The notes beneath the pieces are model-generated. The model worked only from the letters and a program-made list of their open reading frames with translations, had not been told where the DNA came from and searched no databases. A stretch of DNA of 6,238 nucleotides from Candidatus Zixiibacteriota bacterium (GTDB lineage Bacteria; Zixibacteria; MSB-5A5; GN15; JAAZOE01): the NCBI GenBank assembly GCA_028700875.1, contig JAQVRW010000187.1, positions 1 to 6,238 on the forward strand, given 5' to 3'. Both the position numbers and the translations under genes were made by a program. Of the stretch, positions 1 to 4,108 are shown one piece after another; within the stretch, counting starts at the first letter, position 1, and each line of letters begins with the position of its first letter.

Positions 1-43
1 TACTGCTGATTGCTCAATCGCAGATAATTCGATACAGTTCTGA

Positions 44-145
44 CGACCATTATGTTCTCGTAAGCTGTATTACACTATATCCTTTATGGTAGACGCGCTT
101 CCTCCACCGGTTAAAACCGGTGGTCTCAGCGCTGTTTTCCTATGA
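44..145 (+). pseudogene. Remnant of a tnpB-like 3' end
   Basis: The frame is open from just after TGA 41-43 to TGA 143-145. It ends in LPPPVKTGGLSAVFL, close to the LPPPVETGGLRAVFV tail at 1744-1797. The two tails keep the reading frame and the stop codon while differing at several bases, which suggests they descend from real coding DNA. No TnpB catalytic RuvC motif or zinc finger is visible in the short piece available. The rest of the gene is either lost or lies before the window. The identification rests on the tail and on the palindrome within it. It could also be a fortuitous open frame across a structured repeat. Confidence 0.35.
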
Positions 146-146
146 A
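84..146 (+). repeat. Copy A of a 63-bp hairpin repeat (IS200/IS605-like right end)
   Basis: This stretch matches 1736-1798 without gaps, with 8 mismatches in 63 positions. Its core is a palindrome: CCACCGGTT at 104-112 pairs with AACCGGTGG at 115-123. An outer GCGC pair (95-98 with 129-132) is separated from the core by a 5/5 internal loop, which gives a two-tier hairpin. In one frame it reads M-V-D-A-L-P-P-P-V-K-T-G-G-L-S-A-V-F-L-stop (86-145), which looks like the C-terminus of a TnpB protein. The open frame upstream is interrupted by TGA at 41-43, so only an end remnant is present. IS200/IS605 elements are known to carry subterminal hairpins that overlap the 3' end of tnpB and its guide RNA. 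That assignment is inferred from the palindrome and the coding tail. Confidence 0.65.
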
Positions 147-152
147 TGCGGG

Positions 153-512
153 ATGTATGTTACCGAGTATCGAAATCTCCGGACTACATACACCGTGATA
201 CTCTGTTCTGACGAGTATGCGGAAGTCGTCGAATCGTGCGCGACGTCCGACGACTGTAAACGCATCCAGAAGATGGGGCCGATCGCGTTCGATGAGATGC
301 GTGACCTGGGGACCCAATTGATCACGGTAGCAACCATTCATGACCGGAAGAGTGCGGTGCGATGCCCGTTCTGTGCATCAGACGACATTCGGACCGAGGG
401 GTATAACGAAGACGCGCGCCACATCTTCGAGACCTGTCGCTGTTTCCATTGTGACCGGTCATGGCAGAATACATTTCAATTTGTAGATCATGAGGTGAAT
501 GACGATGAGTGA
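153..512 (+). CDS. Small zinc-ribbon protein, function unknown
   Basis: This gene encodes 119 residues. The C-terminal third carries a zinc-ribbon pattern: CPFC at residues 71-74, then C97-x-x-C100 followed by a tryptophan. C95 is an extra cysteine beside the second knuckle. The first 65 residues contain beta-rich TTYTVILCSDEYAEVV and an acidic helix-like stretch, with no motif I recognise. The sequence suggests a small cytoplasmic zinc-binding protein, perhaps nucleic-acid binding, but that is inference from the ribbon alone. The open frame extends upstream into the IS-like repeat, and ATG 153 is the first ATG after it. No good SD precedes it, in contrast to most genes here, so the insertion next to it may have removed the native leader. 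It overlaps the next gene by 8 bases. Confidence 0.75.
   Translation: MYVTEYRNLRTTYTVILCSDEYAEVVESCATSDDCKRIQKMGPIAFDEMRDLGTQLITVATIHDRKSAVRCPFCASDDIRTEGYNEDARHIFETCRCFHCDRSWQNTFQFVDHEVNDDE
492..498 (+). promoter_or_regulatory. SD sequence that decides the start of the 505-705 gene
   Basis: GAGGTGA at 492-498 matches the core of the archaeal anti-SD complement GGAGGTGATC. It directly abuts ATG 499 but lies 6 bases before ATG 505, so 505 is the better start. Confidence 0.6.
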
Positions 513-705
513 CATGATAGCATGGAACGTGTATGTGCCGAATGATAAACGAGAATTGGACGGCCCGGTGATCATCAAGATGGATACCGTGTATTATGAC
601 CGGTCGATCGATGCCCGGGAGGTGCGGCGATCGCTGATCCAGCACGACGGCTACCCTGACTGCATTGAGGTTACCCGGCAACACATCACGTTCAGTAGAA
701 ATTGA
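505..705 (+). CDS. Small protein of 66 residues, function unknown
   Basis: The protein begins MSDMIAWNVYVPNDKRELDG and ends HITFSRN. The in-frame ATG at 499 would add two residues but leaves no SD spacing. The chain looks like a compact alpha/beta fold: a strand (WNVYVPN), a strand (VIIKMDTVYY), a charged helix (DAREVRRSLIQHDG) and a final strand (CIEVTRQHITFS). There is no signal peptide, membrane segment or metal motif. It overlaps the zinc-ribbon gene by 8 bases and is followed after 10 bases by the next gene, so the three are probably co-transcribed and translationally coupled. I do not recognise the family. The gene call rests on the SD, the overlap and the sensible amino-acid composition. 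Confidence 0.72.
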   Translation: MSDMIAWNVYVPNDKRELDGPVIIKMDTVYYDRSIDAREVRRSLIQHDGYPDCIEVTRQHITFSRN

Positions 706-715
706 GGGATGAATC

Positions 716-985
716 ATGAAACTGACCCAGCGACTACCCTGTTGCTCCCTGCACTATGTCATGCAAGATGTATTGTCGCAAGACGAATGGCGGTATGGTG
801 TCACCATCATCGCCCGGCAGGATGAAGAAGCGGTCCTCCGGCAACGACTGGAAGCAGCAACGTTTCTCGTCGTCGACGATCTCATCGCATTTTTGCGAAA
901 GAACCGGTATCAGGTCTCGGTACACAAAAATCTGCTCGTGGTCTCCGCGATCCGGGCGTCTGACGATTGCCACACTTATTCGTGA
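716..985 (+). CDS. Protein of 89 residues, function unknown
   Basis: The protein starts MKLTQRLPCCSLHYVMQDV. GAGGG at 704-708 lies 7 bases before the ATG and overlaps the previous stop codon, which supports this start. The middle holds a likely strand (YGVTIIAR), then an acidic/basic helix (DEEAVLRQRLEAATF), a helix (VDDLIAFLRKN) and a closing strand (KNLLVVSAI). This is an alpha/beta arrangement without catalytic signatures. C9 and C10 form a Cys-Cys pair near the N-terminus. No signal peptide or membrane segment is seen. It is the third gene of the first cluster, and the next start lies 4 bases after its stop. I do not recognise the family. A longer overlapping frame is open from 756, but its N-terminal part reads as low-quality, Arg/Ser-rich sequence and is only a shadow. 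Confidence 0.68.
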   Translation: MKLTQRLPCCSLHYVMQDVLSQDEWRYGVTIIARQDEEAVLRQRLEAATFLVVDDLIAFLRKNRYQVSVHKNLLVVSAIRASDDCHTYS

Positions 986-989
986 TCCC

Positions 990-1463
990 ATGGCGGAAAT
1001 CGTAGCAAAACCAGCAGAGGTCGCCGTCGGATTGGGCGATATCGTTGAGTATACCCATCGGCGTGACGGGATCCCGGTGCGAGGGCAGATGATCAGTAAG
1101 ATGCGTGACCTCCTGACCATCTATGTGACCACCCCGGCAGCGTATCTGGGCGAGTATGCGTCCCGCCCCATTACGAGCGTCAAACGGGTGGGGGTGGGCT
1201 ACTACCACTACCACGGGAAACAGTATACCCGACACAACGGGTTTCTGTATACCCTGGTCGCCGGGTTCCCCACGAAACGCGAGGTAACGGCCTACATCGC
1301 GGCGTTACCCGACCGGCAGGACGCCTGTGTCGTGCTCCGAGGGATTCCTGACAGAAGAGTTCCGGTTCCCCACCTGGTGCCCGGCTACAGCGTGTGGCGG
1401 GAACCGTATACGAAGAAAAGTTTAGCAATACGGAGGCGACGAACGTCAACTACCACCGGTTAA
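990..1463 (+). CDS. Unknown protein whose 3' end is altered by a palindromic insertion
   Basis: The start at ATG 990 gives MAEIVAKPAEVAVGLGDIVE and 157 residues. The same frame is open much further upstream, but that part lies inside the preceding gene and is poor coding sequence. Residues 15-65 look like a small beta barrel (LGDIVEYTHRRDGIPVRG...LLTIYVTTPAAYLGEYA). Residues 70-140 are rich in Tyr, Pro and Gly, with GYYHYHGKQY, LVAGFPTKREV and LVPGYSVWREPY. The tail is basic (RRRR near 148-151). The stop TAA at 1461-1463 and the last few codons fall inside the CCACCGGTT/AACCGGTGG palindrome, so the present C-terminus was probably created by the insertion and differs from the ancestral one. 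The SD is weak. The protein family is not recognised. Confidence 0.65.
   Translation: MAEIVAKPAEVAVGLGDIVEYTHRRDGIPVRGQMISKMRDLLTIYVTTPAAYLGEYASRPITSVKRVGVGYYHYHGKQYTRHNGFLYTLVAGFPTKREVTAYIAALPDRQDACVVLRGIPDRRVPVPHLVPGYSVWREPYTKKSLAIRRRRTSTTTG
1432..1439 (+). promoter_or_regulatory. Orphan Shine-Dalgarno sequence
   Basis: GGAGGCGA at 1432-1439 is as strong as the functional SDs elsewhere in the window. No ATG, GTG or TTG follows at a usable distance; the palindrome at 1453 comes instead. The next gene, at ATG 1794, has no SD of its own. The simplest reading is that this SD once served that gene and was separated from it by the insertion of about 345 bases. Confidence 0.45.
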
Positions 1464-1473
1464 AAACCGGTGG
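1453..1473. repeat. Palindrome C, 9-bp stem with 3-base loop
   Basis: CCACCGGTT (1453-1461), AAA, AACCGGTGG (1465-1473). It equals the core of repeat A apart from one extra A in the loop, but its flanks do not match copies A or B on either strand. It may be the left-end hairpin of the element whose right end is copy B. It contains the stop codon of the gene before it. Confidence 0.85.
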
Positions 1474-1500
1474 CTTGCAACGATACGAAGGTTTGAACCA

Positions 1501-1797
1501 ATGCAGCGTTCCAATTTAATTCGCACGAAGTTTACCGAGAACGGCCTTATTCGTGCAGGCCGGTTGACGCGGCCGCTACCGATTATCCGTAGTTGTACGG
1601 AATCACCGGCTACATCTTCCTCCACACCCACTCTACTGAACTCCGGGAATTTTGGAGCAGTCAACCGACATTCCCGAGTGCCCACGTTGGGTAAGGAATG
1701 CGTACCAAATGTATCGACGTTTGACTACAAAAATGTTATGGAGAGCGCGCTTCCTCCACCAGTTGAAACCGGTGGTCTCCGCGCTGTTTTCGTATGA
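1501..1797 (+). pseudogene. Probable tnpB 3' remnant, possibly with guide-RNA end
   Basis: The frame holds up to 98 codons from ATG 1501, but there is no SD and the first 60 residues are Arg/Ser/Thr-rich without domain character. The C-terminal part (…VPTLGKECVPNVSTFDYK, then ESALPPPVETGGLRAVFV) resembles the divergent tails that follow the last zinc finger of archaeal TnpB proteins, as I recall them. The RuvC motifs and the CxxC zinc finger are absent, so it cannot be functional. In intact elements this 3' end also encodes the guide RNA (reRNA/omegaRNA), and the two-tier hairpin at 1744-1785 plus a small CCCA/TGGG stem at 1681-1691 could be what remains of it. The alternative is non-coding DNA that happens to stay open. 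Confidence 0.4.
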
Positions 1798-1798
1798 A
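1736..1798 (+). repeat. Copy B of the 63-bp hairpin repeat
   Basis: This copy matches 84-146 at 55 of 63 positions without gaps. The palindrome core is CCACCAGTT (1756-1764) with AACCGGTGG (1767-1775). The single mispair is A-C in a + strand transcript and G-U in a minus strand transcript. An outer AGCGC/GCGCT pair (1744-1748 with 1781-1785) extends the hairpin. The repeat ends within the ATGA that is both the stop of the tnpB-like frame and the start of the following gene. Confidence 0.75.
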
Positions 1799-2372
1799 GA
1801 TTCGAACCGGGTTTGTCTCGAACAGTTCCAGCAGTTCGTATGTGTGCGACATCTGTGGTCGGACGATTGCGGGATGGGATATGTCGCTGAGCGAAGCGGA
1901 GATGTATGTCTGTGCACACGGCCACACGTTTTGCACCCATCACGCTCAAGATGCGTTGTCGAAAGACGTGGTTATTGCATATGTCGCCGCGATGTTATCG
2001 CTGACGAATGATGAAAAACGTGCCATCATTGACTACTTGCAGGCCATGGATGCGGAGACCTACCAGCAATGTACCGAGACCACGGTGTTTGTTGACTGTG
2101 GCGACAACCGGGTGGTGGATACCATCCTGGCGAAGTGCGATGACGTGCTGACCGGGCATGACGACTTGTCCCAGTATACCATTGAGGAACGGTATCCATC
2201 GGCATGTTGTCCCATCTGCCAGATGGAGGTGGTTCTGGATGCCGACGTGCTCCGCTACCTCTGTGCCAAGCACGGGGTGACCACCGAGATGGTGGGCGAC
2301 GAGATACGGCGTACATTTGCGACGTATGAGGATCTGATGACCTATATAAAGAAAACGGGAGAGAAACGATGA
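1794..2372 (+). CDS. Cysteine-rich protein with the MKIRTGFVSNSSSSS N-terminus
   Basis: The gene encodes 192 residues. The first 16 residues, MKIRTGFVSNSSSSSY, match an N-terminal signature I recall from many hypothetical proteins of phages, Firmicutes and archaea, with different domains behind it and no known role. Cysteine/histidine clusters follow: C18-x-x-C21 with C40, H42, H44, C47, H49, H50 as one probable zinc site, and C139-x-x-C142 with C157 and H160 as another. Between them is a helical, acidic middle (about 56-130). It is probably a cytoplasmic metal-binding protein of unknown function. The start is fixed by the signature but has no SD. The ATG sits at the very end of an IS-like repeat, while a strong SD without a gene lies at 1432-1439. 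It overlaps the next gene by ATGA. Confidence 0.85.
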   Translation: MKIRTGFVSNSSSSSYVCDICGRTIAGWDMSLSEAEMYVCAHGHTFCTHHAQDALSKDVVIAYVAAMLSLTNDEKRAIIDYLQAMDAETYQQCTETTVFVDCGDNRVVDTILAKCDDVLTGHDDLSQYTIEERYPSACCPICQMEVVLDADVLRYLCAKHGVTTEMVGDEIRRTFATYEDLMTYIKKTGEKR

Positions 2373-2479
2373 CTCGAATCGCAAAAGTTGAGTTTGAGTT
2401 TGAATACCCCGATGAGATGAGCGACGAAGAGATCAATGACCGGAGGATATCTAGATGCGGGGCATCAACTCGTTCCTGA
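2369..2479 (+). CDS. Mini-gene of 36 residues, acidic
   Basis: ATG 2369 overlaps the previous stop as ATGA, and GGGAGAG (2357-2363) lies 5 bases upstream. The product starts MTRIAKVEFEFEYPDEMSDE and continues EINDRRISRCGASTRS. A beta strand (KVEFEFEYP) is followed by an acidic turn and helix start (DEMSDEEI), a pattern I also see in other small acidic proteins of this window (starts 4978 and 5130). The last 12 residues look unrelated, as if a longer protein had been cut short by deletion or frameshift. A second start with its own SD lies inside its 3' end at 2455. Function is unknown. The coupling and SD make expression likely despite the size. Confidence 0.55.
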   Translation: MTRIAKVEFEFEYPDEMSDEEINDRRISRCGASTRS

Positions 2480-2511
2480 GAGACTTGCCATTGTTCGGAG
2501 GTAATCAATGA
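2455..2511 (+). CDS. Possible 18-residue mini-gene coupled to the next gene
   Basis: ATG 2455 is preceded by GGAGGATATC (2442-2451), an excellent SD match with 8 bases between GGAGG and the ATG. The peptide reads MRGINSFLRDLPLFGGNQ and stops at TGA 2509-2511, overlapping the next ATG as ATGA. It is nested out of frame within the last 25 bases of the 2369-2479 gene. It could be a leader peptide that couples translation to the RVTWEI gene, or the residue of a larger gene. Amino-acid evidence is too short to judge. The call depends on the SD and the overlap. Confidence 0.35.
   Translation: MRGINSFLRDLPLFGGNQ
2497..2506 (+). promoter_or_regulatory. Near-perfect SD sequence
   Basis: GGAGGTAATC differs at one base from GGAGGTGATC, the complement of the usual 16S rRNA 3' end. 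It ends 1 base before ATG 2508, with 6 bases between GGAGG and the ATG, and supports that start. Confidence 0.7.
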
Positions 2512-2963
2512 CAGAATTTCGGGTTACCTGGGAGATCAATCTTGATGCCGAGACGCCGACCGATGCGGCCAAGCGGGCGTTTGCGATCCAGCGAGATCCG
2601 ATTTCAATTGCTACCGTTTTTTCTGTAACCAACCCCCAAGGTGCAGTTATGATCATCGATCTCCTGGATCAAAATGACGCCAACACCGCACCGTCCGATC
2701 ACCCGGTCCCCCCGTGGGCCCGGTGTGATGATCTCGATACTCGGACGGTGATCGTCCTGGCGACCGACCTTGCCCGGTATGCCACGACATTCGACTCGTA
2801 TGATGAGTATATCTGGTGGATCATTCATCTTACCCGGGAGTTTATGGCTGACCATCCGAATCGGGAGACGTGGGATGGGTTCGAGTATCCAAACAACATC
2901 CAGATCTTCGAGAGACGGGCATTACATCAATTGGTTGATCGGCGCCCGGTGGAGTTGCCATGA
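2508..2963 (+). CDS. RVTWEI…IQRDP-type protein with extended C-terminus
   Basis: The gene encodes 151 residues. Residues 1-52 (MTEFRVTWEINLDAETPTDA, then AKRAFAIQRDPISIATVFSV) match a small conserved family I recall from plasmids and mobile elements of bacteria and archaea: strand, A/E-rich helix, 'IQRDP.S.ATVF.V', and a closing strand with a terminal ID(L). Those proteins are normally only about 60-80 residues. Here about 95 more residues follow: a Pro/Asp linker (55-80), then VIVLATDLARYATTF, SYDEYIWWIIHLTREFMADH and an aromatic/charged tail. The extension is not recognised and may be a fused second domain. No function is known for the core. The start is set by a near-perfect SD. The stop overlaps the next ATG as ATGA, implying coupled translation. 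Confidence 0.8.
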   Translation: MTEFRVTWEINLDAETPTDAAKRAFAIQRDPISIATVFSVTNPQGAVMIIDLLDQNDANTAPSDHPVPPWARCDDLDTRTVIVLATDLARYATTFDSYDEYIWWIIHLTREFMADHPNRETWDGFEYPNNIQIFERRALHQLVDRRPVELP

Positions 2964-3418
2964 GCGTTATGGAGATCGAACCGGCGGTGTTCGGCCGGAT
3001 TGCTGCCACCCTGTTGGCATCCCACCATGCGGACCAGTATGCCCGATGTGTCTTTGATCACCATGAAGACACTTCAATCCGGGCACTCTGGGGGTCCAGC
3101 GACCCCGGTGAGTTTGCACAACGATATGATAAGGCGAAACAGTCGATGATCCTGAACTGGGTCAATCGCCTCTCGCTGGCGAACCAGATGGCAGTAGTGT
3201 TGAACTACTACGATGGAGACGAGATCGCCCTCCGGCACCTGCCGGACGGGATCGAGCACGCGATGCCGTATACGGCATCCGAACTCTACGAGACGTTGAA
3301 CAGCATCCAGTACAACCTGTACACGAACGCCGGCCGGTGCATGTTCAGCCACGAAGACATGGACCGGCTGACCCGGCTGATTGGGACGGCGGCACACCTG
3401 ATCATTGAGGAACGATAA
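2960..3418 (+). CDS. Helical protein of 152 residues, function unknown
   Basis: The protein starts MSVMEIEPAVFGRIAATLLA. GGAG at 2951-2954 lies 5 bases before ATG 2960, which overlaps the previous stop. The sequence is almost entirely helical in character: residues 8-30 (VFGRIAATLLASHHADQYARCVF), 52-83 including NWVNRLSLANQMAVVLNYY, 106-123 (ASELYETLNSIQYNLYT) and 131-150 (HEDMDRLTRLIGTAAHLIIE). The 'NWVNRL..ANQ.A' and 'LY..L..IQYN' patterns recall hypothetical proteins on bacterial plasmids and conjugative elements, but I cannot name the family. No metal-binding or catalytic residues stand out and there is no membrane segment. It is probably a soluble protein translated together with its neighbours. 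Confidence 0.8.
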   Translation: MSVMEIEPAVFGRIAATLLASHHADQYARCVFDHHEDTSIRALWGSSDPGEFAQRYDKAKQSMILNWVNRLSLANQMAVVLNYYDGDEIALRHLPDGIEHAMPYTASELYETLNSIQYNLYTNAGRCMFSHEDMDRLTRLIGTAAHLIIEER

Positions 3419-3426
3419 CATGGGCG
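3407..3426 (+). repeat. Duplicated translation-initiation block, copy 1
   Basis: GAGGAACGATAACATGGGCG covers the SD, spacer and first codons of the gene that starts at 3420. It matches 3701-3720 at 18 of 20 positions, with the last 14 identical. Confidence 0.6.
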
Positions 3427-3692
3427 GGATCGAGATAGAAGAAGCATCCACTACGGTGACTATTTCCATAACGTTTGATATATGTGGTGGACATCACATG
3501 TCTGAAGATATCGTTCTCGATAATATTGAAATCCCGGAAGCCATTGTTCATGGCAACAATCCGCATAGAATCCGGGAGTATCTTCTGGAAACGTATCGTG
3601 ATCAGATTATGGAAACGATCAGTGAAATATCCGTTTCACTATCTGATCTTGATATTGATTATAACACTCTCGAAATCGAAGACATCGAGTGA
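3420..3692 (+). CDS. Small acidic alpha/beta protein, paralogue of a downstream domain
   Basis: The start at ATG 3420 has GAGG at 3407-3410 and lies 1 base after the previous stop. TTG 3405 in the same frame has no support. The 90-residue product has a strand (TTVTISITFDI, 11-21), a strand (EDIVLDNIEIPE, 29-40), a long helix (HRIREYLLETYRDQIMETIS, 49-68) and an acidic C-terminal strand (DIDYNTLEIEDIE). Residues 30-90 align by eye with residues 161-221 of the protein encoded at 5328-6002: V.L.N.EIP near the centre, YL.E..…I..A/I in the helix, and a similar acidic ending. GC is lower and Ile use higher than in the flanking genes. Function is unknown. Confidence 0.78.
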   Translation: MGGIEIEEASTTVTISITFDICGGHHMSEDIVLDNIEIPEAIVHGNNPHRIREYLLETYRDQIMETISEISVSLSDLDIDYNTLEIEDIE

Positions 3693-3700
3693 CTATTCGT

Positions 3701-3720
3701 AAGGAGCGATAACATGGGCG
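3701..3720 (+). repeat. Duplicated translation-initiation block, copy 2
   Basis: AAGGAGCGATAACATGGGCG spans the SD and first codons of the gene at 3714. It is nearly identical to 3407-3426. Both are followed by MG-starting proteins that are otherwise dissimilar, so the similarity is limited to the ribosome-binding region. Confidence 0.6.
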
Positions 3721-4106
3721 CAGAATTTCTATTATCTTACATACCATATCCGGTTTTGACGGACGACCGTCGTGCGACGATCGAGGCAACGATTGACGCA
3801 CTGACGTTTGAGAATATCAACGAATATGCGGACAATGCCGGGGTGGACGATTACGACACGAATGAGGAGGTCGTGGCCGAGGTTCAACAGCGTCTCCGGC
3901 GCGTCTTTTCCGTGTATGCAGATATGGAACATTATCGCACAACCACCACGCTCCATCTTTGCAAACGGAGGTACTTGTTTGCCGGTGGAATGTCCCCGGG
4001 CGACAGCCCGACAGAAGAGTTCGACGATCTCTGGATGCTCTATCTGGTGGATAAGATCTACCGGCAACTGGAGGCGTGGATGCTCGAAGATGCACAGGAG
4101 GTATAA
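3714..4106 (+). CDS. Conserved mobile-element protein with GGMSPGDSPTE motif
   Basis: The gene encodes 130 residues, beginning MGAEFLLSYIPYPVLTDDRR. AAGGAG (3701-3706) lies 7 bases upstream. I recognise the overall pattern from hypothetical proteins of phages, plasmids and actinobacterial genomes: an N-terminal MGA[ED]FL.…P strand, an acidic helical middle, a strand pair with H/R residues (LHLCKRRYLFA) and then the diagnostic GG(M/L)S.GD.PT(E/D).F..…L (here residues 91-106, with P95 where W is commoner). The family has no established function. The invariant Gly/Asp/Pro/Thr loop looks like a binding or catalytic site, but that is inference. Length is in the normal range. A GGGC/GCCC repeat inside the motif codons is probably incidental. 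The next gene starts 2 bases after its stop. Confidence 0.85.
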   Translation: MGAEFLLSYIPYPVLTDDRRATIEATIDALTFENINEYADNAGVDDYDTNEEVVAEVQQRLRRVFSVYADMEHYRTTTTLHLCKRRYLFAGGMSPGDSPTEEFDDLWMLYLVDKIYRQLEAWMLEDAQEV

Positions 4107-4108
4107 CC

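Larger units (their letters stand above)
1453..1797 (+). mobile_element. Decayed, non-autonomous IS200/IS605-like element (approximate ends)
   Basis: A perfect 9-bp palindrome with a 3-base loop lies at 1453-1473, and a near-identical palindrome lies at 1756-1775 inside repeat copy B. Between them is about 300 bp with no credible host gene. A frame that ends at TGA 1795-1797 is open across the whole interval and finishes in a TnpB-like tail. Palindromes near both ends, no inverted terminal repeats and no visible target duplication fit the IS200/IS605 mechanism, which moves single-stranded DNA through subterminal hairpins. No Y1 transposase (TnpA) or TnpB core is present, so it could move only with help in trans. 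Exact tips cannot be set from one copy. The left palindrome might instead belong to a separate insertion. Confidence 0.5.

Noticed and set aside
69..82. TATA-like sequence TTACACTATATCCT as promoter of the first cluster
   Set aside because: It is a weak match inside a probable IS remnant, so a promoter cannot be separated from chance AT-rich sequence.
104..123. Intrinsic terminator at the palindromes
   Set aside because: The stems are stable but no long T-run follows (only TTTT after 134), and archaeal termination does not depend on hairpins.
756..989. N-terminal extension of the open frame that ends at 1463
   Set aside because: It lies within the well-supported 716-985 gene, is Arg/Ser-rich and has no SD; ATG 990 is the better start.
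882..1235. Minus-strand open frames across the first gene cluster
   Set aside because: They mirror strong plus-strand genes, are rich in Arg, Pro and His, and have no SD on the minus strand.
84..1775. CRISPR-like array formed by the three palindromic repeats
   Set aside because: Spacing is 1.3 kb and 0.3 kb, the flanks differ, and there are no regular spacers; the coding tail explains the two longer copies better.
1652..2011. Plus-strand frame reading through repeat copy B into the Ser-rich gene
   Set aside because: It is out of frame with the well-supported 1794 gene and is Cys/Arg-rich nonsense after the repeat.
3999..4014. GGGC/GCCC inverted repeat
   Set aside because: It falls within the codons of the conserved GGMSPGDSPT motif and is explained by coding needs.
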